Origin: Christensenella sp. UBA4379
GTDB lineage: Bacteria; Bacillota; Clostridia; Christensenellales; Aristaeellaceae
NCBI GenBank assembly: GCA_002391225.1
Contig: DGRV01000098.1
Location: 24,625-31,959, forward strand
Length of the DNA stretch: 7,335 bases
Direction: 5' to 3'
Made by a program: the position numbers and the translations under genes. Below, in pieces: positions 1 to 6,237 of this stretch (positions are counted from its first letter, which is position 1; the number at the start of each line of letters is the position of its first letter). The notes beneath the pieces were generated by a model. The model was not told the origin of the DNA. It worked only from the letters and a program-made list of their open reading frames with translations, and did not search any database.

Positions 1-894
1 CTGCGCCAGGGCATCCAGGGCATTTCCGACCTGATCGCTGTGCCCGCCCTGATCAACCTGGACTTTGCCGACGTCAAGACCGTCATGGAATCCGGCGGCA
101 TGGCCCACATGGGCATCGGCACCGGTTCCGGCGAAACCCGCACCATGGACGCCGCCCGCAACGCCATTTCCAGCCCCCTGCTGGAGACCAAGATCGACGG
201 GGCCCGCTCCGTGCTGATCAACGTCACCGGCGGCGAGGACATGAGCATCATGGACATCAACGAGGCCGCCAACCTGATCATGGAGTCCGCTGACAGCGAA
301 GCGAACATCATCTTCGGCGCCGGCATTGACCCCGAGCTCAAGGACGAGGTCCGCATCACCGTGATTGCCACCGGCTTTGATAAGGGCACCTTCCAGCAGA
401 GCGCGAAGAAAAAGCCCGTCGCCAAGCCCGCGGCCATCCCCTACGGGGCGGCGATCCCCTCCTATAATCCGTATGAGAGCCGCTCCCGGGTAGAGACCCC
501 CAGCGCGGCCCCGACAGCCGCGGCGGCTCCCGCTGCCCCCGTCGTGCCCCCCGTGCAGGCGGCCCCGGCCGCTCCCGCCGCTCCGGCGCAGGATTATTCC
601 TCCTTTGAAGCGCCGAGCCCCGCCGGCTTTGAGTCCACCCCCTATGCGGGCACCGGCCGTCCCGCGGCCCCCGGCATGTCTCAGGCGACCGCCGCGCCGG
701 CCCCCTACCAGCCCTTCATCCCGGCCGCGCAGACCGCGCCGAATTATTCATTCCAGCCCTATCAGGCCCCGCAGCAGTATAACGCGCCCGCCTACACCGC
801 TCCGGCGGTGGAGCAGCCCAAGGTGCAGCCCGCTGCCAACGAAAAGGACGATCTGGGCGTGCCCGCCTATCTCCGCAGGGACCGCAAGCGCTGA
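1..894 (+). CDS. ftsZ: Cell division protein FtsZ, 3' part (5' end outside the window)
   Basis: FtsZ is the tubulin-like GTPase that polymerises into the cytokinetic ring at midcell. The reading frame is open from base 1 and 297 residues are visible. The first residues, LRQGIQGISDLIAVPALINL, match the FtsZ stretch before the C-terminal (GTPase-activating) domain, followed by DFADVKTVM, MGIGTGSGE and the NVTGGEDMSIMDINEAA region. The GTP-binding half with the GGGTGTG signature lies upstream of the window. The folded core ends near VIATGFDK (about base 387). A Pro/Ala-rich, presumably disordered linker of about 150 residues follows, then the conserved C-terminal peptide (KDDLGVPAYLRRDRKR) that binds partners such as FtsA, SepF or ZapA-type proteins in known species. 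The linker is much longer than the roughly 50 residues of Bacillus. A hairpin terminator lies 20 nt after the TGA stop, so this is the last gene of its transcript. Identification is very secure. Confidence 0.97.
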   Translation: MRQGIQGISDLIAVPALINLDFADVKTVMESGGMAHMGIGTGSGETRTMDAARNAISSPLLETKIDGARSVLINVTGGEDMSIMDINEAANLIMESADSEANIIFGAGIDPELKDEVRITVIATGFDKGTFQQSAKKKPVAKPAAIPYGAAIPSYNPYESRSRVETPSAAPTAAAAPAAPVVPPVQAAPAAPAAPAQDYSSFEAPSPAGFESTPYAGTGRPAAPGMSQATAAPAPYQPFIPAAQTAPNYSFQPYQAPQQYNAPAYTAPAVEQPKVQPAANEKDDLGVPAYLRRDRKR

Positions 895-914
895 CCACAG
901 ACAGAAAAAGGATT

Positions 915-941
915 CCCCCTGCAAAAGCAGGGGGTTCTTTT
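915..941 (+). terminator. Rho-independent terminator after ftsZ
   Basis: A perfect 8-bp stem (CCCCCTGC at 915-922 with GCAGGGGG at 927-934) closes an AAAA loop and is followed by TTCTTTT (935-941). It starts 20 nt after the ftsZ stop and lies ahead of the next gene, so it should separate ftsZ from the LRR gene. I could not find a convincing promoter in the remaining 49 nt before the next start, so some read-through into the LRR gene is possible. Confidence 0.88.
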
Positions 942-976
942 GCCCCAAGGAATATTTTCCCTACCGTCATCAAACC

Positions 977-981
977 GGAGG
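977..981 (+). promoter_or_regulatory. Ribosome binding site that sets the LRR gene start
   Basis: GGAGG lies 9 nt before the ATG at 991. It favours that ATG over the upstream in-frame ATG at 940, which would sit within the ftsZ terminator and add 17 residues ahead of the signal peptide. Confidence 0.85.
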
Positions 982-990
982 CTTTCTGCA

Positions 991-2835
991 ATGAAAAAAC
1001 ATCCTGAAATGCGACTTTCTTTGGCTGGCCGGAAGGGCTTCCTGCTTCTGGCCCTGCTGCTGGCTGCCCTGCTGATCAGCGGCACAGCCTTAGCGGCGGA
1101 TGGCGACGACATCCCGCTGACCCTTGATCAGGAGAAAACGGCCACCATCAGCAGCGATGTCTGGTTTACCTATACCCCGAGTCAGACCGGAAACTATCTC
1201 TTCAGCTCCTTTGGAAATGCGGAAACCAACTGCAATTTTATCCTGTATCAGCGGGACGGCGAAGAATACATCGTCGAAGGGACCGATATAACACAGCTGA
1301 ATGGGAATTTCCGGGTCACCTGCCGCCTGGAGGCCGGCACGGAGTACAAATTCTCCGTAGCATACGCCGAAGCCGCCGCTGGTTCTTTCCGGGTGCTGAT
1401 CAGCAGGAACCGTTTTATCGCGGATAACGGCGCTCTGCTCTGGTCGTTAAGCGGCAGCAATGCGCTGACTGTCTCCGGTTCCGAGGCGATGCCGGAATAT
1501 ATTGGCGGTGATACGCCCTGGTTTGACTATGCTGATCAGATCACTTCTATCGTGCTGAAAAACGGCGTGCCGAATATCGGCCCCTACGCTTTTACGGAAT
1601 ATCCAGCGCTCACCAGCGTTACTGTTCCCGCCAGCGTGACCGACATCGGAGAATATGCGTTTTTCGGCTGCAGCAGCCTTTCCAAAATCACCATCTCCAG
1701 CGGGCTGACCGATGTGGGCAACTATGCCTTTGCAGATTGCACAAGCCTGACCACCGTCACCCTGCCGGGTACGGTCGCTTCCATCAATGACGGAGCCTTC
1801 TCAGGCTGCGTGAATCTGACTTCCCTCACGGTGCCTGAAACCGTCCACTTCAAAGGGCCGAGCGTACTGGAGGGCTGCGACAAACTGGCCAACTCCAACG
1901 GATACATCGTACTGGGCAGCCTCCTGGCCGGTTATATCCGGGAGGGCGTTGCCAACCCGGCAGATGTGCCCGGCACCGTTCGTGTGATCGGTGACTATGC
2001 TTTCTATGGGAATACGACGCTGAATAGCATCGTTCTCCCGGACGGCGTCACCGCCATTGGGGATTTTGCCTTCGCCTTCTGTGAGAACCTGTCCGAAATC
2101 TCCATCCCGGCCGGTCTCTCCGACATTAGTCCCTCCGCCTTCACCGGCTGCACCAAACTGAACACCGGGGACAGCGAGGATTTCCTGATTCTCGGGACGA
2201 TCCTGTACCGCTACACCGGAAGTGCCTCCGCCGTCACCATCCCGGACGGCGTCACCGAAATCGGTATCTCCGCCTTTGACGGGAACAAAGATATCACGAG
2301 CGTCACCTTCCCCTCCAGCCTGACAGGGATTGCGAACTACGCCTTCCGCGGCTGTTCTTCGCTGAAAAAGATCATCGGCCCGTCCGGCTCTTCCACTGTC
2401 ACCCATTATCACTACAACCGCTATGACGGCCTGTATGCCATCGAACTGCCCTCCACCGTTCAGACCTGCGGCGAGAACAGCTTCACCGGGACGGCCCTTG
2501 GTCAGAGCATCCAGCCGAACTTTGTGCTCCCGGAAAACTACAACAGCGAACTGGTCATTGAAGAAGAAGCCTTCTCCGGCATCGCCGCGACCTATGTCTT
2601 TGTGCCCGCTTCTGTCAGCCGGATCAGCAGCAGCACCTTCGCGGGCTGCACGGAGCTCCGGTTCATCTACTTCAGCAACCCGGACTGCGTCATCGCGGAC
2701 GACGCCTTTACCGGCTGTGACAGCAGCCTGACCTTCATCTGCCAGGAGGAAGGCGGCACCTCCAGCGTTCACAGCTTTGCGGACGCCCATCACTTCCGCT
2801 TTATCGAGGACGCGGAGGAAGAAATCGACGAATAA
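991..2835 (+). CDS. Secreted leucine-rich-repeat protein (BspA-like, LRR_5 type)
   Basis: This is a 614-residue exported protein; proteins of this repeat family often bind host or other cell-surface ligands, but the target here is unknown. Residues 1-35 form a signal peptide: charged start MKKHPEMR, hydrophobic core FLLLALLLAALLIS, and a likely cut after TALA. Residues about 37-140 look like a beta-sandwich (VWFTYTPSQTGNYLFSS, LEAGTEYKFSV). Residues about 146-180 match the N-terminal cap seen in clostridial BspA proteins (GALLWSLSG, AMPEY, PWFDYADQ). From about 183 to 585 there are roughly 14 LRR_5 units of the type 'I..IG.YAF.GC.SL..V.IP.', with two longer inserts near residues 302-330 and 390-410 (IVLGSLLAGY, FLILGTILYRY) that are also usual in the family. 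The protein ends in an acidic tail (EDAEEEIDE). I see no LPXTG motif, transmembrane segment, SLH or dockerin module, so it appears to be released or held non-covalently. It converges on the phosphoesterase gene across a shared terminator. Confidence 0.92.
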   Translation: MKKHPEMRLSLAGRKGFLLLALLLAALLISGTALAADGDDIPLTLDQEKTATISSDVWFTYTPSQTGNYLFSSFGNAETNCNFILYQRDGEEYIVEGTDITQLNGNFRVTCRLEAGTEYKFSVAYAEAAAGSFRVLISRNRFIADNGALLWSLSGSNALTVSGSEAMPEYIGGDTPWFDYADQITSIVLKNGVPNIGPYAFTEYPALTSVTVPASVTDIGEYAFFGCSSLSKITISSGLTDVGNYAFADCTSLTTVTLPGTVASINDGAFSGCVNLTSLTVPETVHFKGPSVLEGCDKLANSNGYIVLGSLLAGYIREGVANPADVPGTVRVIGDYAFYGNTTLNSIVLPDGVTAIGDFAFAFCENLSEISIPAGLSDISPSAFTGCTKLNTGDSEDFLILGTILYRYTGSASAVTIPDGVTEIGISAFDGNKDITSVTFPSSLTGIANYAFRGCSSLKKIIGPSGSSTVTHYHYNRYDGLYAIELPSTVQTCGENSFTGTALGQSIQPNFVLPENYNSELVIEEEAFSGIAATYVFVPASVSRISSSTFAGCTELRFIYFSNPDCVIADDAFTGCDSSLTFICQEEGGTSSVHSFADAHHFRFIEDAEEEIDE

Positions 2836-2889
2836 AGCGACCGTCCTCCACTTATCCATTCCGTTCCCCCACTTTCAAACTGAAAACAC

Positions 2890-2919
2890 AAAAAAAGCAT
2901 CGGTTTCCGATGCTTTTTT
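2890..2919. terminator. Bidirectional terminator between convergent genes
   Basis: A 7-bp stem (GCATCGG 2897-2903 with CCGATGC 2907-2913) with a TTT loop is flanked by seven A on the left (2890-2896) and six T on the right (2914-2919). It therefore works as a stem plus U-tract on both strands. It lies 54 nt after the LRR gene stop and 18 nt after the stop of the leftward phosphoesterase, and should end both transcripts. Confidence 0.93.
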
Positions 2920-2937
2920 GGGTTTCAATTTCCACTT

Positions 2938-3660
2938 TCAGGGGTTCGCCACCACCGGCGGGGCAATATCCGCCCCGTCCAGGATCTCTGCCAGGGAAAA
3001 GCCGATCTGATCGCAGGCCACGCACTGATAATGGACCCCGTCCTTTTCCCCGTTGAAGGCGTTTTTCCCCGCCGCTCCGTGCAGATGGCCGTAGACGGCA
3101 TAGGAGATTCCATGCCCGCTCAGCAGCTCGCTGAGCGGCGTCTTTTGCCCGTCTTCCGGCAGGGGCGGATAGTGGAGCATGGCCACCTTGAGCCCGCCCA
3201 GCCTGTCCGCCGCCTCCAGGGAAAGGCGCAAGCGGCCGACCTCCCGGTCGAAGATCTTCTGATCCTCCGCGGTGGTCTGGCTGCCGGGGAGGGTCCAGCC
3301 CCTCGTCCCGCAGACGGTCACGCCGCCAAAGCGCAAAGCGTCGTTCTGGACCGCGTACATCCCCTCCGGCAGGACGGACCTCAGGCGGCTGATGCCGGAC
3401 CACCAGTAATCGTGGTTTCCCCGCGTCAGCACCTTCATGCCCGGGAGGCTGCCGATGGCCAGAAGGTCGGGCAGCGCGCCGGAAAGCTGCATCGCCCAGG
3501 AAATATCCCCGGGGATCAGCACCAGGTCCTGAGGGCCCACTTTCGCCCGCCAGTCCCGGCTGATCTTTTCAAAGTGGCCGGCCCACTGCGCCCCGAATAC
3601 GTCCATGGGCTTGGAGCCGCCGCTGTCCAGATGCAGGTCCGCGATCGCAAACAGTTTCAC
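2938..3660 (-). CDS. Calcineurin-like metallophosphoesterase
   Basis: A 240-residue putative dinuclear-metal phosphoesterase; the substrate is unknown. The metal-binding motifs appear in order: DLH (D8, H10), GDISW (D52), GNHD (N82, H83, D84), LHYPP (H163) and GHLHG (192 and 194). All expected ligands are present, so the enzyme should be active. The KPMDVFG segment at 17-23 and the RGNHDYWW block resemble the Firmicutes/Chlamydia family often labelled CT488-like predicted phosphoesterase. There is no signal peptide or membrane segment, so it is probably cytoplasmic. The start is GTG at 3660, only 3 nt after the TAA of the upstream zinc-ribbon gene. It was chosen because the strand-1 motif (KLFAIADLH) begins there. 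No good Shine-Dalgarno precedes it, so translational coupling to the upstream gene is likely (inference). The two genes almost certainly share the promoter at 4134-4162. Confidence 0.92.
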   Translation of the reverse strand: MKLFAIADLHLDSGGSKPMDVFGAQWAGHFEKISRDWRAKVGPQDLVLIPGDISWAMQLSGALPDLLAIGSLPGMKVLTRGNHDYWWSGISRLRSVLPEGMYAVQNDALRFGGVTVCGTRGWTLPGSQTTAEDQKIFDREVGRLRLSLEAADRLGGLKVAMLHYPPLPEDGQKTPLSELLSGHGISYAVYGHLHGAAGKNAFNGEKDGVHYQCVACDQIGFSLAEILDGADIAPPVVANP

Positions 3661-3663
3661 CGC

Positions 3664-4080
3664 TTACACACTTTCATCGTCTTCGTCTTCGTCCTCTTCC
3701 TCATCTTCGCCCATGGCTTCCAGGGAGAGTTCGTCGTTGATCTGCTGGTATTCGCTGCCGGGGATGTCGTCGTTGATTTCCGGCATGATTTCGTCCATGG
3801 AGCTGACCGGATCGTTTTCCATCAGCGCGTCTTCGCTGACCTGGTGCTGCTCCTCGCCGTCGTTCAGGTCGGAATTGTCGTTGTTGACCTCGTTCATCTC
3901 TTTATAGCACAGATAGCAGATGTCCTTGCCGGGCATCGCTCTGCGCTCGTTGCAGATGGTGCACATTTCAGGCTCGTCGTGGCTGATGTCCCCCATCATT
4001 TCCTGCTTGCAGATTTTGCAGTAACCTTCGGACTCTTCGATGTAATTAAGTTCACACCTCGGGCATAAAATATATGCCAT
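3664..4080 (-). CDS. Small zinc-ribbon protein with acidic tail, function unknown
   Basis: A 138-residue protein with four CXXC pairs: CPRC (6-9), CKIC (21-24), CTIC (40-43) and CYLC (55-58). They are arranged as two four-cysteine sites that could each hold one zinc. The first 28 residues (MAYILCPRCELNYI, then EGYCKICKQEM) look like a conserved clostridial N-terminus. Residues about 59-138 are polar, rich in Asp, Glu, Asn and Ser, and end in an almost purely acidic run (EDEEEDEDEDDES). No membrane segment or catalytic motif is visible. The start at 4080 is preferred over an in-frame upstream ATG at 4119 because GGAGG sits 8 nt before it, and because the longer form would begin only about 8 nt after the predicted transcription start. 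It is the first gene of a two-gene unit with the phosphoesterase. A nucleic-acid or protein-binding adaptor role is possible but is only a guess. Confidence 0.85.
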   Translation of the reverse strand: MAYILCPRCELNYIEESEGYCKICKQEMMGDISHDEPEMCTICNERRAMPGKDICYLCYKEMNEVNNDNSDLNDGEEQHQVSEDALMENDPVSSMDEIMPEINDDIPGSEYQQINDELSLEAMGEDEEEDEDEDDESV

Positions 4081-4088
4081 GGCAGTTT

Positions 4089-4093
4089 CCTCC
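4089..4093 (-). promoter_or_regulatory. Ribosome binding site of the zinc-ribbon gene
   Basis: On the minus strand GGAGG precedes the ATG at 4080 by 8 nt. It decides between this start and the upstream in-frame ATG at 4119, which has no comparable site. Confidence 0.85.
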
Positions 4094-4133
4094 AAAGCGG
4101 CCATATTCTCTTTCCTCATGGAAAGGCAACGGC

Positions 4134-4162
4134 ATTATACAACGAAACTTCTCTGTATGCAA
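4134..4162 (-). promoter_or_regulatory. Leftward promoter for zinc-ribbon/phosphoesterase unit
   Basis: Read on the minus strand: TTGCAT (-35, 4162-4157), a 17-nt spacer, then a perfect TATAAT (-10, 4139-4134). Transcription would start near 4127, giving a 5' leader of about 47 nt. An A-rich run on this strand (about 4181-4196) lies some 20 nt upstream of the -35 and could act as an UP element. The -35 matches the usual consensus only at TTG, but the spacing and -10 are ideal. Confidence 0.8.
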
Positions 4163-4225
4163 GCCCATATTGTACAGTTCTCTATTTTTTCTTTTTTGGG
4201 AGATTTCTTTCCTCCGGCTTGCATA
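4156..4225. repeat. Perfect 10-bp inverted repeat overlapping both divergent -35 regions
   Basis: TATGCAAGCC at 4156-4165 is the exact reverse complement of GGCTTGCATA at 4216-4225. The arms are separated by 50 bp of T-rich sequence. Each arm contains the TTGCAT -35 hexamer of one of the two divergent promoters, at the same place in the arm. The repeat may be a pair of operators for one regulator, or a shared extended promoter element. Confidence 0.75.
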
Positions 4226-4247
4226 AAGGACGGGAATCTTTTATACT
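4219..4247 (+). promoter_or_regulatory. Rightward promoter for the tilS operon
   Basis: TTGCAT (4219-4224), a 17-nt spacer, then TATACT (4242-4247), one base from the TATAAT consensus. The predicted transcription start near 4254 gives a leader of about 34 nt before the tilS ATG. It mirrors the leftward promoter in hexamer, spacing and flanking bases. A TTG at 4219 is in frame with tilS but lies inside this -35 and cannot be the translation start. Confidence 0.75.
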
Positions 4248-4276
4248 GGTCTGGACGGCGGGAATTGACCGCCTTT

Positions 4277-4282
4277 GGAGGA
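4277..4282 (+). promoter_or_regulatory. Ribosome binding site of tilS
   Basis: GGAGGA ends 5 nt before the ATG at 4288 (GGAGG to ATG is 6 nt). It fixes the tilS start there rather than at the in-frame TTG at 4219. Confidence 0.85.
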
Positions 4283-4287
4283 ACAAA

Positions 4288-5706
4288 ATGACGCAGGATC
4301 AATGGGAGGGCCTGATCAGGCTCACGGAAAACGCCCTGAAAGAGGCCCATGCCGGGCCGCGGCTGCTGGTGGCCGTTTCCGGCGGGGCCGATTCGGTGTG
4401 TCTGCTGCTCTGCGCCTGCGCTTTGAGGGAGCGGGGCTTTGAGGTCACCGCCGCCCACGTCCGGCACGACCTGAGGGAAACGGCCCTGCGGGACGAACGC
4501 TTTGTGCATGGCCTGTGCGGGCGGCTGGGCGTGCCCTTCCGCTCCGCCGCCGTCCATGTGCCCGCCTGCGGCAGCACGGAAGCAAGGGCCCGGGAAGTTC
4601 GCTACGAAGCCCTGGAAGACATGTACCGCGCAGCACAGGCGGACGCCCTGCTCCTGGCCCACCATCAGAACGACCAGGCGGAAACGGTCCTGATGCGGCT
4701 GATCCGCGGCTGCGGGGCGGAGGGACTGGCCGCCATGAAGCCTGCCGTCCGCCACGGGGAAATGCTCCTGCTCCGCCCCTTCCTGTCCGTTTCCGCCGCG
4801 GAGATCCGGGATCTCCTGCGTGCCTCTGGCCAGCCCTGGTGCGAGGACGAAACCAACGAGGACCCCCGCTATACCAGGAACTACCTGCGCAGACAGATCC
4901 TTGCCCCGCTGGAGAGCGTCCTGCCGGGCAGCGTCCGCGGGCTGTGCCGGAGCGCTGAGATCCTGGACAAGGAAAACGGTTTTTTAAACCAGCTGACAGA
5001 GGAGGCCCTCCGGGACACCGCCTGCCTGCTTTCCCCCTGCCGGTTCCTGCTTCGGGATAAGCTGATGACCCTGCATCCGGCCCTCCAGCGCCGGGTGATC
5101 CGCCAGTTTCTTTCTGTCTGCGGAACGGAGAGCGGGTTTGAAAAGACCGAGGAGATCCGGCTTTCCCTCAATCATCCCCCCGAGGCCGTCAACCTGAAAA
5201 GCGGGGCTTCCCTCCTGTTTACCGAAAAGCGCCTCCACTATGTGCCGGAAACACCCGAGTCCTGCCCGGTACCGGAGGATTTTTTCGAGACCATTTCATC
5301 AGAAGGAACCGGGGACGGAAAAAAGACCCAGGCCTTCCCGGCGGCCCTTTATTCACGGACTCAGGTGCGCTTCGCCCGGCCCGGCGACGTGTTTCAGCCC
5401 TTTGGACATCAAAAGGAGGTCCGGCTGTCCCGTTTTCTGATCGATCAGAAAATTGACCGGCCCTTCCGCCCATTTATCCCTTTCATTTGCATGGAAAATG
5501 TGGTATTATGGATCCCCGGGGTTGCCGTGTCCGAGAGGCTGCGGCTGCGGCCGGGAGAACCGTCCGTCACCCTGACTGTCCGGGGCAGGCTGCCCTGGGA
5601 ATGTCCCGCGCAGGACAATCAACAGGAGGAAACGTCCGATGGATACCACCGCGCACATCTATCAAGATTTGGACAGGATTCTGGTGACCCGCGAGCAGAT
5701 CGCTGA
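4288..5706 (+). CDS. tilS: tRNA(Ile)-lysidine synthase TilS
   Basis: TilS uses ATP and lysine to change C34 of the CAU-anticodon tRNA-Ile into lysidine, so that the tRNA reads AUA codons and is charged with isoleucine; it is normally essential. The protein has 472 residues, a usual length for Firmicutes. The N-terminal PP-loop ATPase domain shows SGGADS (31-36), HVRHDLR (57-63) and AHHQNDQAET (124-133), followed by LMRLIRG. The motif TNEDPRYTRNYLRRQ marks the end of the catalytic domain. The C-terminal TilS domain is recognisable in RFARPGDVFQPFG, LSRFLIDQKI and LWIPGVAVSERL. The last 22 residues or so are encoded over the start of hpt in a different frame and look unconserved, so the functional protein probably needs nothing beyond about residue 435. 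It is the first gene of an operon with hpt and a nucleotidyltransferase. Confidence 0.96.
   Translation: MTQDQWEGLIRLTENALKEAHAGPRLLVAVSGGADSVCLLLCACALRERGFEVTAAHVRHDLRETALRDERFVHGLCGRLGVPFRSAAVHVPACGSTEARAREVRYEALEDMYRAAQADALLLAHHQNDQAETVLMRLIRGCGAEGLAAMKPAVRHGEMLLLRPFLSVSAAEIRDLLRASGQPWCEDETNEDPRYTRNYLRRQILAPLESVLPGSVRGLCRSAEILDKENGFLNQLTEEALRDTACLLSPCRFLLRDKLMTLHPALQRRVIRQFLSVCGTESGFEKTEEIRLSLNHPPEAVNLKSGASLLFTEKRLHYVPETPESCPVPEDFFETISSEGTGDGKKTQAFPAALYSRTQVRFARPGDVFQPFGHQKEVRLSRFLIDQKIDRPFRPFIPFICMENVVLWIPGVAVSERLRLRPGEPSVTLTVRGRLPWECPAQDNQQEETSDGYHRAHLSRFGQDSGDPRADR
5624..5629 (+). promoter_or_regulatory. Ribosome binding site of hpt inside tilS
   Basis: AGGAGG lies 9 nt before the hpt ATG at 5639 and within the tilS reading frame. 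It is a strong site that confirms the hpt start and shows that hpt is initiated independently although tilS is still being translated through it. Confidence 0.85.
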
Positions 5707-6199
5707 AGCCGTCCGCAAACTGGGCAGACAGATCACCGAGGATTACCAGGGAAAGGATCTGACGATGGTCTGCATCCTGAAGGGGGCCAGCGTCTTTTTC
5801 ACCGACCTAATCCGCGAGGTGGACCTGCCGCTTTCCATCGGCTTCATGGCCGTCTCCAGCTACGGCAGCGGCACCTCTTCCACGGGCGTCGTCCGCATCA
5901 TCAAGGATTTGGACCAGAACATCGAAGACAAACACGTGCTGATCGTGGAGGACATCGTGGACAGCGGCAAGACCCTCCACTTCCTCCTCCAGGTCCTCAG
6001 CCAGCGCCACCCCGCCTCCATCCACGTGGCCGCCCTGCTGGACAAGCCCGCTCGGCGGGTGGTGGACCTCAAAACCCGCTATTCCTGCTTTGACATACCG
6101 GATGCCTTCGTCGTCGGCTACGGGCTGGATTTCGATGAAAAATACCGGAACCTCCCGGACATCGGCGTCCTGCATCCGAGGATCTATCAGAACGCCTGA
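5639..6199 (+). CDS. hpt: Hypoxanthine phosphoribosyltransferase
   Basis: A 186-residue cytoplasmic purine-salvage enzyme that converts hypoxanthine (and usually guanine) plus PRPP into IMP (or GMP) and pyrophosphate. The family motifs are complete: LKG (47-49), SSYGSGTSS (73-81, the flexible catalytic loop), the PRPP-binding loop VEDIVDSGKTL (103-113, with the E-D acid pair), DKP (135-137), FVVGYGLD (157-164) and YRNLP (169-173). Length matches the family. The ATG at 5639 has a strong AGGAGG site and the N-terminus (IYQDLDRILVTREQIAEAV) aligns with typical homologues. Its first 68 nt overlap the end of tilS. The tilS-hpt order is the standard Firmicutes one. The ftsH gene that usually follows is replaced here by a nucleotidyltransferase. 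Confidence 0.96.
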   Translation: MDTTAHIYQDLDRILVTREQIAEAVRKLGRQITEDYQGKDLTMVCILKGASVFFTDLIREVDLPLSIGFMAVSSYGSGTSSTGVVRIIKDLDQNIEDKHVLIVEDIVDSGKTLHFLLQVLSQRHPASIHVAALLDKPARRVVDLKTRYSCFDIPDAFVVGYGLDFDEKYRNLPDIGVLHPRIYQNA

Positions 6200-6237
6200 C
6201 GGATCGGGCGCTGATGGAAATATAGAGGTGCATTGTA

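Noticed and set aside
942..976. Possible promoter for the LRR gene (AATATTTT around 951-958)
   Set aside because: No acceptable -35 hexamer lies at the right distance, so I do not call it. The real promoter may be atypical or inside ftsZ.
940..990. Upstream ATG extending the LRR protein by 17 residues
   Set aside because: It lies within the T-tract end of the ftsZ terminator, has no ribosome binding site, and would place unrelated residues ahead of the signal peptide.
605..994. 129-codon plus-strand frame inside the ftsZ linker
   Set aside because: Pro/Arg-rich translation of GC-rich linker DNA in the wrong frame; it also runs through the terminator.
1801..2859. 352-codon open frame on the minus strand opposite the LRR gene
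   Set aside because: It follows the repeat structure and GC-rich codon bias of the LRR gene. The Gly/Ala/Asp-rich translation has no signature and there is no plausible start signal.
3031..4068. 345-codon open frame on the plus strand opposite the phosphoesterase and zinc-ribbon genes
   Set aside because: It is antisense to two genes with clear motifs and ribosome binding sites, has no recognisable domain, and its hydrophobic stretch is the mirror of the acidic tail codons.
4135..4755. 206-codon minus-strand frame opposite tilS and its promoter
   Set aside because: It is a shadow of the well supported tilS gene and runs across the promoter region; no motif is seen.
6200..6237. Possible terminator or promoter between hpt and the nucleotidyltransferase
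   Set aside because: Only 38 nt with no stable hairpin, T-tract or -35/-10 pair. Co-transcription is simpler.
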